From contig JAPKEI010000013.1 of assembly GCA_028872685.1 (NCBI GenBank), positions 1 through 18,508 on the forward strand: a stretch of 18,508 bases of DNA, written 5' to 3'. Shown here piece by piece: positions 1-8,600 of this stretch. Source of the stretch: Verrucomicrobiota bacterium. GTDB lineage: Bacteria > Verrucomicrobiota > Verrucomicrobiia > Limisphaerales > UBA1100. The translations under genes were made by a program, and so were the position numbers. Below the pieces are notes generated by a model. That model saw only the letters and a list, made by a program, of their open reading frames with translations. It did no database searches and was not told the DNA's origin. Position 1 is the stretch's first letter, and every line of letters begins with the position of its first letter.

Positions 1-770
1 CACGTGGCTTCGCTCAATTCGGCCATCGACACGCCCTTCACTTCCGCCACGCGCTCGGCAGTGTGGCGCGTGTACGCGGGCTCGCAGCGTTTGCCACGGA
101 ATGGCATGGGTGCCAGAAACGGACTGTCGGTTTCCACCATCAATTTATCGAGCGGCGTGGCTTCCACGGTATCGCGCACTTCCTGCGCGTTTTTGAAAGT
201 CACAATGCCGGTGAAGCTCACCAGCGAACCGAGATCAATAATCCGCTGCATACTCGCCGCGTCGTCCACAAAACAGTGGAACTGCCCACGCACGCGATCA
301 GCGTATTCCTCAAAAATTTCCAACGTCGGCTCCAGCGCGGCGCGTTGGTGAATCACGACGTTGAGTTTCAACTCAGCAGCCAACTCGAGTTGTTGGCGAA
401 ATATTGTCACTTGGCGATCTTTCCAAATCAAATCGTCCGCCTCGCTGCCACCATTGCCGCTGGGAAGCCGAAAGTGGTCGATGCCCGTCTCGCCAATAGC
501 CACCACTTTGGGATGCGAACACAGTTCGCGCAAAGCCGGCCGCACATCGTCAGGTGCAGGCGCGAGATCGTTGGGATGCCAGCCCACTACGGCGTATACC
601 GCAGCATACGCCTCGGCGAGGGCAACCGCTCGTTGGCTACTTTCGAGGTCGGTTCCGATCGTGATGATGCGTGTGATGCCCACCGCCGCTGCACGCTCGA
701 GTAGCCCGGGAATGTCTTTCGCAAAATCTGGAAATGTCAAATGCGCGTGGGTGTCGTAAAAAGTTTCCAT
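1..770 (-). CDS. TatD family metal-dependent hydrolase (3' end cut by window edge)
   Basis: A TIM-barrel amidohydrolase-fold nuclease of the TatD/YcfH family. Family members use two divalent metals to hydrolyse DNA or related phosphodiesters in the cytoplasm. Reading from the ATG at 770, 256 codons stay open to the window edge. Visible ligands in the family order are D6-x-H8-x-H10 near the N-terminus, E94 in an ETGID motif, H141 in VIH, H165 in QFHCF, and D215 in ETDSPFLAP. Family members are about 255-265 residues, so only a few C-terminal residues should be missing. The loop after ETGID (about 101-118) is rather long and rich in Gly and Ser. It is transcribed away from the exported peptidase gene at 879, with a 108-base divergent gap. 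Exact substrate and paralogue (TatD, YcfH or YjjV type) cannot be told from sequence alone. Confidence 0.93.
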   Translation of the reverse strand, partial: METFYDTHAHLTFPDFAKDIPGLLERAAAVGITRIITIGTDLESSQRAVALAEAYAAVYAVVGWHPNDLAPAPDDVRPALRELCSHPKVVAIGETGIDHFRLPSGNGGSEADDLIWKDRQVTIFRQQLELAAELKLNVVIHQRAALEPTLEIFEEYADRVRGQFHCFVDDAASMQRIIDLGSLVSFTGIVTFKNAQEVRDTVEATPLDKLMVETDSPFLAPMPFRGKRCEPAYTRHTAERVAEVKGVSMAELSEAT

Positions 771-788
771 GTTGGCGATGGCGGGCGC

Positions 789-817
789 ATTGTGACGGGG
801 AAGTCCGCGCGCGGCAA
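789..817 (-). promoter_or_regulatory. Possible sigma70-type promoter of the TatD-family gene
   Basis: On the minus strand TTGCCG (817-812) and CACAAT (794-789) are 17 bases apart and lie just upstream of the ATG at 770. This would give a leader of only about 10 bases. The -10 box is followed by a C/G-rich stretch, as at the better promoters in this window. It is a moderate match only. Confidence 0.35.
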
Positions 818-878
818 TCCCGCGCTTTTGCGCGCAACCTGACCTTTACAAACCCCCAAAAAGGGTGCATATTTACTT

Positions 879-1883
879 GTGAAGAGCACAACAACTCGGA
901 TGTTTTTTTTCAACATTTCCCAATTTAACCGCATCGCTCTGCTGGCGATTGTGCTGGGCATAGCTTCCGAATCCTCAGCACTGGAATTAACGCGGGAAAT
1001 GTTTCAAGGACGCGACTTTAAAGCCTCCAAAGGCCATGCGCAATTTGCGGTTCACGAATTTAAACTCGATGCACCCATGGTGAATGCATTGAACTTCGGC
1101 ATCTCCAAACTCATCAAGGCGCATGAAACGGTTTTTTCCCCGCGGAAAGTCGGTCGGAATTTTAATGTGCGCTTTCGCATCTTTGAAAAATTTGAGGATT
1201 ACCAAGCCTATTCTCGCCTTCGCTATAAGAAAACGGTAGAAAAAAGCATCCTAGGCTATTTTAGCCCCGGCGCCCGGGAGATTGTCACTTGGAAACAACA
1301 ACCGCACCTCAAATGGAGACTGGTCCCCACATTGTTACACGAAAGCTGCCACGCAATCATGGACGAGATGTACGGCCAATTGCCGTTCTGGATGATCGAA
1401 GGCAGCGCTGATTGGTTTGGCGAAGCACCCGCGTGGCTGCTCAAAAGTAATGGCCTGCGCAATGACCAACATATGCGCTGGATTCGCCTCGATGAAATGC
1501 GCCGCAAAGGTCAGCTACCGAGGTTGCTGCCTTATCTGCTCACCAAGGAATACGAGGATTGGAATGAAATGTTTAAGGGCAACATCGGGCAGGGATATGA
1601 TGTGGGCTGGTCGGTTTTTGATTTTTTCATCAAGGCCGATCCGAAAGGACAGGCGATGCGCTTTTTGGGCGGAGTAATCAACGATCCAAAAGTGCAACGC
1701 GCCCGTGGACGCAATGGCCAAATGGAACTGGAATTTGCCCGGGCCATTGACCGGCTCTGGCAGGGCGGCATTAATTTACTGGAAAAAGGCTGGCACACAT
1801 GGATTTCCATGCGAGCGGTCGAATCACGGAAAGCCCTGCAAAAATTTCAGCAGGATCAGCGCTCGAAACAGCGGAAACGCTGA
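879..1883 (+). CDS. Exported HExxH zinc metallopeptidase-like protein
   Basis: 334 residues if the GTG at 879 is the start. An ATG at 900 (327 residues) is the alternative, and neither has a convincing ribosome binding site. The N-terminus has basic residues then a hydrophobic run (about 18-31) ending near SSA, a Sec signal peptide. The core motif is HESCH (H154, E155, H158), followed 16 residues later by EGSADWF with E174 as probable third zinc ligand. This is the gluzincin arrangement, as in peptidase-MA-like and DUF1570-type families. Around it are conserved-looking Trp and Tyr residues, and the C-terminal tail is rich in Lys, Arg and Gln. The likely location is the periplasm or cell surface. 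A peptidase role is inferred from the motif; substrate and specific family name are not recognised. It is divergent from the TatD gene and is followed by an 82-base gap holding a new promoter. Confidence 0.82.
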   Translation: MKSTTTRMFFFNISQFNRIALLAIVLGIASESSALELTREMFQGRDFKASKGHAQFAVHEFKLDAPMVNALNFGISKLIKAHETVFSPRKVGRNFNVRFRIFEKFEDYQAYSRLRYKKTVEKSILGYFSPGAREIVTWKQQPHLKWRLVPTLLHESCHAIMDEMYGQLPFWMIEGSADWFGEAPAWLLKSNGLRNDQHMRWIRLDEMRRKGQLPRLLPYLLTKEYEDWNEMFKGNIGQGYDVGWSVFDFFIKADPKGQAMRFLGGVINDPKVQRARGRNGQMELEFARAIDRLWQGGINLLEKGWHTWISMRAVESRKALQKFQQDQRSKQRKR

Positions 1884-1903
1884 TTTATGGCATCGGATTC
1901 AGG

Positions 1904-1932
1904 TTGCTTTCCGCCAGAATCCTCGGTATTTT
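1904..1932 (+). promoter_or_regulatory. Probable promoter of the 1966 isomerase gene
   Basis: TTGCTT (1904-1909) and TATTTT (1927-1932) are separated by 17 bases in the gap between the peptidase gene and the isomerase gene. The stretch from 1925 to 1948 resembles the corresponding stretch of the rplM promoter: GGTATTTTCC is identical, and CGAACAC recurs a few bases later. The predicted start of transcription is near 1939. Confidence 0.5.
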
Positions 1933-1955
1933 CCCGCCACCCGAACACTCCACTC

Positions 1956-1960
1956 GAGGA
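1956..1960 (+). promoter_or_regulatory. Ribosome binding site fixing the start at 1966
   Basis: GAGGA lies 5 bases before the ATG at 1966. The reading frame is open far upstream into the peptidase gene, so this site, the promoter at 1904-1932 and the family-like N-terminus decide the start. Confidence 0.6.
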
Positions 1961-1965
1961 TTCTT

Positions 1966-3006
1966 ATGGCGAAACCTATCTACCACTCCAGTATCGAAGG
2001 CGCGCAGCACGGCTCTAAAGGACTTGAAGGCTTTCTAGCCTTTTCCAAGGAAGCCGGAGCAGCCGGTGCCCAGCCCAGCAACTACATGGTCGAGTCCAAG
2101 ACCGGCAAATTCACCCGGCCGCATCTCATCCGGCAGGCGTTTGAAAAACACGAGCTGAAGCTCGACGGAATCTCCGGCCATTGCATGTTCTGGGTACACA
2201 CAAGTGCCTGGACCGGCACTAAAGGAATGCGACCGTTCCTCCCGCCCGATGTCGCCAAGCTGGCCAAAGGGAAAATCGAGGAGTGGGCCGAGGACTATCT
2301 GCTGCGCTTGCTCGATCTGGCGGCGGCATTGGACATCAAAATCCTACCAATGTTCTGGGGTGCTTCGCACGGATGGGAAATGGCCACGGGCTACCCATGG
2401 GGATTCTGGGCCGGTGGCGATTTCGATTTGGTCAAGGAAGGCGAAGAACGTTTCGTCAAAAAAACCGCCAAGATTCGCGCACATGCCAACAGCCTCGGCA
2501 TTTATCTCGCACACGAAATCCATCCCGGCACTGCCGCCATGTGTGCGGAGGAGTTTGGCCGGCTCGTGGAAATCTGCGATGGCGACAAGTGCCTCACCGT
2601 CAATGCCGATCCCTCTCATTGTTGGGAAGGCGAAGATTGGGAAACTCGCTTCACTCATCCCGCCGTGCGCGACCGAGTGTACGCCTGCCATGTGAAAAAT
2701 TTTGTGGTCCGCCCAGGCGTGCCCTTGCGCAAGATGGAAGGCAACTGGCGCAACCGAGCGATGCAATTCACAGATCTTGGCAGCGGCGACCTCAACATGG
2801 TACGCTACGCCGAGATGCTCATCAACATCGGCTACCCCGCCCGCTACAACAGAATAATGGGCACCGAAACTGCCCCACTCATTGCCGAGACCGAGAGCAA
2901 CTACCGTGATCCAGACGCCACCGCCATTGAAGGCATCCAATACGTCCGCGACCACCTTTGTTTCCCGGTCGCTGAAGGCTCGTTTGAGGATGAGATGGGA
3001 GCGTAG
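1966..3006 (+). CDS. Sugar phosphate isomerase/epimerase (xylose-isomerase-like TIM barrel)
   Basis: 346 residues, cytoplasmic, no signal peptide. It belongs to the AP-endonuclease-2/xylose-isomerase-like TIM-barrel superfamily, whose members isomerise or epimerise sugars, inositols or their phosphates using a divalent metal. The expected metal ligands occur in order: E184 in AHEIHPGT, D215 with H218 in NADPSH, H242 in CHVKNF, and E301 in MGTET. It is longer than the usual 260-290 residues of the family, with additional Trp/Gly-rich loops around residues 125-145 and 225-275. It looks monocistronic, with its own promoter, a GAGGA site and a terminator at 3031-3059. The substrate cannot be assigned. 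It is clearly a different subfamily from the second isomerase at 10504. Confidence 0.88.
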   Translation: MAKPIYHSSIEGAQHGSKGLEGFLAFSKEAGAAGAQPSNYMVESKTGKFTRPHLIRQAFEKHELKLDGISGHCMFWVHTSAWTGTKGMRPFLPPDVAKLAKGKIEEWAEDYLLRLLDLAAALDIKILPMFWGASHGWEMATGYPWGFWAGGDFDLVKEGEERFVKKTAKIRAHANSLGIYLAHEIHPGTAAMCAEEFGRLVEICDGDKCLTVNADPSHCWEGEDWETRFTHPAVRDRVYACHVKNFVVRPGVPLRKMEGNWRNRAMQFTDLGSGDLNMVRYAEMLINIGYPARYNRIMGTETAPLIAETESNYRDPDATAIEGIQYVRDHLCFPVAEGSFEDEMGA

Positions 3007-3030
3007 AAAACAAGCTGATTACGCTTTTGG

Positions 3031-3059
3031 AAAACGGCCGCCCTTGGCGGCCGTTTTTT
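3031..3059 (+). terminator. Rho-independent terminator, probably bidirectional
   Basis: A perfect 12-bp stem (3031-3042 pairing with 3046-3057) with a CTT loop, G+C-rich core CGGCCGCC/GGCGGCCG, followed by six T from 3054. On the other strand the four A at 3031-3034 give a short T run. The hairpin can therefore also stop transcription of the convergent hydrolase gene ending at 3064. Confidence 0.9.
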
Positions 3060-3063
3060 ATGA

Positions 3064-3846
3064 TCAATGACTCTTCACCAATAATCCATCCCATGCCAAT
3101 TCTACCCCTTCCGGCAGTTTGGCATCATCCACATCGTGATCATAAAAATGCGCAAGATGCGTTAAGTAAGTTTGTCGGGCACCGATCTGTTCAGCAGCAG
3201 CGATGGCTTCATCTGTTGTCATATGCGTCCAGTGCGGTTGTGGTCGAAGGGCGTCCAGCACAGCCACTTCCGTGCCGCGCACGGTTTCCACCACGGCATC
3301 GGGAACCGATTTGGCGTCGGTCAGATACGCCAGTTTCTTTTGACCGGATTGTTCAAACAAAAACCCCGTGGACCCCATATCACCATGCGGTAAATCTACT
3401 GGTGTGACGCGCAAATCGCCCAACTCGAACGGGCCATCGATGATATTTTGCTCTGGCTTGAAATACCCCTTCTTCATTTCGCCATCATGAAATGAATGCG
3501 CATGCACGCGGCGCAAGTGGCCCATCGTCGTCGCACTCGCATAAACCGGCAGCGGCCCATCTTTAATATCACAGAACCGCCGACAATCATCCATGCCCAT
3601 AATGTGATCCGTGTGTGCATGCGTCACCAACACCGCATCGAGCGCGCAAATGTTTTCTCGCAAACATTGCGTGCGAAAGTCCGGTGTCGTGTCCACCACT
3701 AACCGCACCTCATCCGTCACCACATAAATCGAACATCGTAGCCGATGATTCTTCGGGTTGGCCAAAAACTCTGGTGGATATTCCTTCCCAATCACCGGCA
3801 CTCCCTGCGAAGTACCCGTCCCCAAAAATGTAAACTCAAACGCCAT
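3064..3846 (-). CDS. MBL-fold metallo-hydrolase (PhnP/COG1235-like phosphodiesterase family)
   Basis: 260 residues from the ATG at 3846; the frame is open further upstream to 3915, but the family N-terminus (strand then GTGTSQGVP at 9-17) begins here. It is a cytoplasmic metallo-beta-lactamase-fold hydrolase. H76-x-H78-x-D80-H81 form the dinuclear metal motif. Later come an LPHGD His, a LTDAKS Asp and a THLAHF His. The closest relatives in architecture are PhnP (5-phospho-ribosyl 1,2-cyclic phosphate phosphodiesterase) and other COG1235 proteins. The Cys cluster that follows GVPVIG in PhnP is replaced by KEY here, and no phn genes are near, so a role in phosphonate use is not supported. It is divergent from recN (80-base gap) and convergent with the isomerase gene. 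The ribosome binding site is weak. Confidence 0.85.
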   Translation of the reverse strand: MAFEFTFLGTGTSQGVPVIGKEYPPEFLANPKNHRLRCSIYVVTDEVRLVVDTTPDFRTQCLRENICALDAVLVTHAHTDHIMGMDDCRRFCDIKDGPLPVYASATTMGHLRRVHAHSFHDGEMKKGYFKPEQNIIDGPFELGDLRVTPVDLPHGDMGSTGFLFEQSGQKKLAYLTDAKSVPDAVVETVRGTEVAVLDALRPQPHWTHMTTDEAIAAAEQIGARQTYLTHLAHFYDHDVDDAKLPEGVELAWDGLLVKSH

Positions 3847-3926
3847 ACAGCCCGCAGGGATGCCCGAATGCGGCGGTGAACACAATTTTATTTTCCCGCG
3901 CGGCCTTTTCGGCACAATGCCCGCGC

Positions 3927-5591
3927 ATGTTGAGCACGTTGCGGATTCGAAATCTTGCTTTGGTCACCGACCTTACTTTGGAGTTGGGGGCCGGTTACAA
4001 TGCCATTAGCGGCGAGACGGGCGCGGGCAAGTCCATTCTCATTGGCGCGCTGAATCTTGTGTTGGGCGAACGCGCCGACCGCACGCTCATTCGCGCCGAG
4101 GCCGACCAATGCACCGTGGAGGCCACGTTCGATGTGGCGAAGCTGAACGCGCCATTGTCAGATTTTCTGGAAACGCATGGGCTGGAGCCGTGCGAGGAAA
4201 ATCAACTCCTACTCAAGCGCACCTTCACCGGTGCGGGCAGTAACCGCCAGTTCGTCAACGGCTCGGCCACTACGCTCGCAGTCCTCAAGCAAATCGGCGA
4301 ATGGCTCGTGGATATGCACGGCCCGCACGACCACCAATCACTACTACATCCCGCACGGCAGCTGGATATTCTCGATGCCTTCGGTGGCTTGCAAAAACCG
4401 CGCGCGGATTTCGCCGCACTCATGCGACGGCGCACGGAAATCGAAAACGCCAAGAGCGATCTCGTGGTCGATGAAGCCACGTACGCGCAGCAACTCGATT
4501 TGTTAAGATTTCAAGTGAAGGAAATTTCCGATGCCGCCCTCAACCCCGCCGAGGAGGAAAATCTCGACGCCAACTATCAACGCGCCAGCAACAGCGCGCG
4601 GTTACTCGAACTATGCCAAAGCGCGCGGCAACTCGTCAGTGAAACGGATGGCTCGCTACTCGACCATTCCGGCAATCTCGGTCGTGTACTCGCCGATTTG
4701 CAACAATTCGATGAATCCGCCGCCGCGCTCGTGGAACTGCACGAACACGCACGCGCAAACTTACAGGAACTGCAAAACGAACTCACTGCCTACGCCGACC
4801 GCGTGGATATCGACCCCGCCCAACTCCACGCACTGGAGGAGCGCGTCAACCTCACCCAATCCCTTAAGCGAAAATACGGCGGCAGCATCGAAGCCGTGCT
4901 TGAGTTCGGCGCAGAGGTCACCAAAAAACTCGCCGTGCTCGAAAGCCGTGATGAAGAATTAGCTCGCCTCAACGCCGAGCTGGAAAAACTGGAAACTGAA
5001 CTTTTAGCCGCTGGCAAAAAGCTTTCCGCCCAGCGCAAAAAACTCATTCCCAAACTCACCCAAGCCGTCACCATCCATTTGAACGACCTCGGCTTCGCCC
5101 AGAGCCAGCTCGACGTCGCCCTCACCACCACGACCGCCGCCGCCGAGGCCAAGGCCACGGGGCTGGACATGGTCGAGTTCCAATTCGCCCCCAATCCCGG
5201 CGAACCCGCACGACCCTTGCGCGCCATTGCCTCTTCCGGCGAACTCGCCCGCGTGATGCTTGCACTCAAGACCGTACTCGCCGCCGAAGATTCCATCCCC
5301 GTTTTGATTTTCGACGAAGTCGATGCCAACATCGGCGGCGAAACAGCCCACGCCGTCGGCGAGCGAATGCGCCAAATTGCCGACCAACGGCAAGTGCTTT
5401 GCATCACCCACCTAGCCCCCGTCGCCGCCGTTGCTCAAACGCATTACGTCGTCAGCAAAGCCGTCATCGACGGCCGCACCGAATCCAACATCACCCCCCT
5501 CGACGTCCACGCCCGCGTCGAAGAACTCGCCCGAATGCTCGGTGGTCAGTCCACCGCCGCCCGCAAGCACGCAGAGGAGTTGCTGAAATAA
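3927..5591 (+). CDS. recN: DNA repair protein RecN
   Basis: 554 residues from the ATG at 3927, matching the usual length of about 553. An in-frame GTG at 3876 would add 17 residues that do not look like the family. It is an SMC-like ATPase acting in recombinational repair of double-strand breaks. The Walker A motif GETGAGKS is at 29-36. A long helical coiled-coil middle (about 150-370, rich in Glu, Leu, Ala, Gln) follows. The ABC signature SSGELARVM starts at 436, and Walker B VLIFDEVDANIGG at 459, followed by an ITHLAPVAA H-loop region. It is divergent from the MBL hydrolase. In many bacteria recN is SOS-induced, but I found no recognisable LexA-type palindrome in the 80-base gap. TATTTT (3889-3894) and CACAAT (3913-3918) are possible -10 boxes without a good -35. 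Confidence 0.97.
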   Translation: MLSTLRIRNLALVTDLTLELGAGYNAISGETGAGKSILIGALNLVLGERADRTLIRAEADQCTVEATFDVAKLNAPLSDFLETHGLEPCEENQLLLKRTFTGAGSNRQFVNGSATTLAVLKQIGEWLVDMHGPHDHQSLLHPARQLDILDAFGGLQKPRADFAALMRRRTEIENAKSDLVVDEATYAQQLDLLRFQVKEISDAALNPAEEENLDANYQRASNSARLLELCQSARQLVSETDGSLLDHSGNLGRVLADLQQFDESAAALVELHEHARANLQELQNELTAYADRVDIDPAQLHALEERVNLTQSLKRKYGGSIEAVLEFGAEVTKKLAVLESRDEELARLNAELEKLETELLAAGKKLSAQRKKLIPKLTQAVTIHLNDLGFAQSQLDVALTTTTAAAEAKATGLDMVEFQFAPNPGEPARPLRAIASSGELARVMLALKTVLAAEDSIPVLIFDEVDANIGGETAHAVGERMRQIADQRQVLCITHLAPVAAVAQTHYVVSKAVIDGRTESNITPLDVHARVEELARMLGGQSTAARKHAEELLK

Positions 5592-5594
5592 TTT

Positions 5595-5624
5595 TTGACC
5601 ACTGAAACTTGACTCTGTGGTCAA
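5595..5624 (+). terminator. Inverted repeat after recN, possible weak terminator
   Basis: TTGACCAC (5595-5602) and GTGGTCAA (5617-5624) form an 8-bp stem with a 14-base loop, starting 3 bases after the recN stop codon and followed by TTTAAA. The T run is too short for a strong intrinsic terminator. It could also be a protein-binding palindrome upstream of the cytochrome gene. Confidence 0.35.
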
Positions 5625-5681
5625 TTTAAACAATCCACGAAATCATAACATCTCACCTCGAAGACTTGATTGATTTTGAAA

Positions 5682-8600
5682 ATGGATTATTCTTTTGGCA
5701 TGAGCAGTTTTCGACTGGCGATGGGTTTGTGCTTGGCAACGGGCAGCGCGTGGGCAGCACCGGTGGAGTTTAACCGCGATGTGCGGGCGATTTTGTCGAA
5801 GAACTGTTTTGCATGTCACGGACAGGATGCAAAGCATCGAAAAGGAAAGCTGCGGATCGACACTGCCGAGGGTGCGTTCTCATCCAAAAATGGAGTAGCG
5901 GCGATTGTGGCGGGTAACGTTTCAGAGAGCGAATTATGGGCGCGGGTTAATTCGAAGGATCCGGATGAAATGATGCCGCCGCCGGAAACAAAAAAGTCAC
6001 TCACCGCCGAAGAAAAACAAACTCTCAAACGCTGGATTGAGCAGGGCGCCAAGTACGAAAATCATTGGGCCTTTATCACGCCGAAGAAATCAAAAGTGCC
6101 TGCAGGCGGCGGAAATCCGATTGATGCGTTTTTGCAACGGCGATTGGCGAAGGAAGGCTTGAAGGCCGCGCCATTGGCGAAGCCGGAAACATTGGTGCGG
6201 CGGGTGTATCTTGATTTAACAGGACTACCGCCAACGCCAAAAGAGGTGGATGCCTTTATAGCGAACAAATCACCGAAGGCACTGGAGAAGCTCATCGATA
6301 ATTTGATGCAGCGCCAAACTTATGGCGAACACATGGCGCGGTACTGGTTAGACCTCGCGCGCTACGCGGACACGCACGGACTACACTTGGATAACGAACG
6401 TTCGATGTGGCCATATCGCGATTGGGTGGTGCGGGCGTTTAATCAAAATCTGTCTTTCGATAAATTCACGCGCTGGCAATTGGCTGGTGATTTGTTGCCC
6501 AAGCCCACGCTCGATCAACAGATCGCCTCCGGATTCAATCGTTGTAACGTGACCACCGGCGAAGGCGGCAGCATTACGGCAGAATGGATTTACCGCAACG
6601 CAGTTGATCGCACATCGACGGCAGTGGAGGTTTGGATGGGTATGACGGCCGGTTGTGCGGTATGTCATGACCATAAGTTTGACCCGATTTCTACCAAGGA
6701 ATTTTATTCGATGTATTCGTTCTTCCATAGCGCGGCGGATCCGGCACTGGACGGCAACAAGCTCGACACACCACCCATCTTACGGGTGCCGCAGCCAGGC
6801 AGTGCGGAAAAGCTGGCAGCGTTGGATGCGAAGATTAAAACTATCAAGCAACGCATCGCCAGTGCGGTGATGAAAATCAAATACACGGATCCCGCTTCGC
6901 AAACGCCTTTGCCAAAAGTCATTACAAAAGAAACAATTTGGATTGAAGATGCCGTGCCACCGAAAGGGGCTGCACAGGGCAACACGCCATGGAAGTTTGT
7001 CAGCAAGCCGGATCCGGTGTTTAGCGGCAAGAAAGCGAGCGTGCGTGAGGCGAAGGGGTTGAGTCAGCATTTCTTCACAGGCGCGAATCCGCCGTTGTCC
7101 ATCGAATCGGGTACGAAACTTTTTGCCCACGTGTACCTCGACACTTTGAATCCGCCCAAGCAAATCATGCTGCAGTTCTACGACGGCACGTGGGAACATC
7201 GCGCGTATTGGGGCGGTGATAAGATTCCATGGGGAAATAATGACAGCGTGAGCCGGAAGCGGCTGGGCGATTTACCGGAGACCGGCAAGTGGATACGGCT
7301 GGAAGTGGATGCTACGCAAGTGGGTCTGAAGCCGGGAACGAAACTTAATGGCTGGGCGTTCACGCAATTCGACGGGAAAGTTTACTGGGACAAGGCCGGC
7401 GTGTCGTCCACCACCCATCCCGCCAAGGATCCCGCGTTTTCATGGGCGGCATGGAAAGCGCAGACTGAGGGCTCGCGAAACAAGGATCTGACCGAGGCAC
7501 TGCGCAAACGGTTTAAGGGCAAAGCACCAGACAAATGGACCGCAGCGGAAGAAACTGAATTGCGACAACATTGGTTGGCGCGTGTGTACGCGGGAGCACA
7601 AAAGGAACTAGGAGCAATTAAAAGCGAACAGGCCGATCTGGAAAAACAACAGTCGGATATCCGCAAAAACACTGCGGTCACTTTCGTGATGGCGGATCTG
7701 CCCAAGCCGCGTCAGAGCTTTGTGATGCTTCGTGGCCAGTACGATCGGCCGGGAGAAAAAGTAAGTCGCAATGTGCCGGCGTTTTTGCCGCCGCTGCCGG
7801 CTAAGCCGAAGGAGCGTGATTACAATCGTCTCGATTTCGCCAATTGGCTGGTGGACGGCAAGCACCCGCTCACCGCGCGCGTGGCGGTCAACCGCATTTG
7901 GCAACAATTCTTCGGCGTGGGCCTCGTGAAAACCAGCGCGGACTTCGGCACACAGGGCGAGTTGCCGATGCATCCCGAACTGCTTGACTGGCTGGCGGTG
8001 CAGTTTGTGGAGGACGGCTGGGACGTACAGCAACTCGTGAAGCGCATCCTCACCAGCCACACCTACCGGCAAAGTTCGCGCGCCACTCCGGCGGCGTTAA
8101 AGCGCGATCCGGAAAACCGACTGCTCGCCCACGCGCCTCGTTTCCGGCTGGATGCCGAGGTCCTTCGCGATCAGGCACTCAGTCTCAGCGGGTTGCTTGT
8201 GCTCACGCTCGGCGGGCGCGGCGTGCGACCGTATCAGCCGCCCAACATTTGGGAGCCGGTCGGGTTTGCCTCCAGCAACACCCGCAACTACAAACAGGGC
8301 AAGGGTGACGATCTTTACCGCCGCAGCATTTACACATTCTTAAAACGCACCGCGCCGGCCCCGTTCATGACCAGTTTTGATGCGCCCAGCCGCGAGCAAA
8401 GCTGCACCGTGCGCGGCCGCAGCAACACGCCCATGCAGGCGCTACAGCTCATGAACGACGTGCAACACGTCGAGGCTGCGCGCAATCTGGCCCAGCGGAT
8501 TCTCAATGCCGCTAACACGGATGACAACGCGCGCATCCGATGGGCATGGCGGGCGGTGACCTCGCGCCAGCCGGATGCGACTGAGGCTCAAATTATTGCG

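Noticed and set aside
809..829. GCGCGG/CCGCGC hairpin followed by TTTT before the exported peptidase gene
   Set aside because: It has a stem of only 6 bp, lies in a divergent promoter region with no gene to terminate, and overlaps the better-supported promoter of the TatD gene. It is probably chance in G+C-rich DNA.
1705..1965. Upstream in-frame extension of the first isomerase
   Set aside because: It lies in the coding region of the exported peptidase gene and its downstream gap; a GAGGA site and a promoter favour the ATG at 1966.
2344..2955. 203-codon open frame on the minus strand opposite the first isomerase
   Set aside because: It has no recognisable motif and overlaps the conserved metal-binding half of the isomerase.
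3847..3926. LexA-type SOS box in front of recN
   Set aside because: No palindrome resembling the known LexA boxes of Proteobacteria or Gram-positives was found in this gap; a lineage-specific box cannot be excluded.
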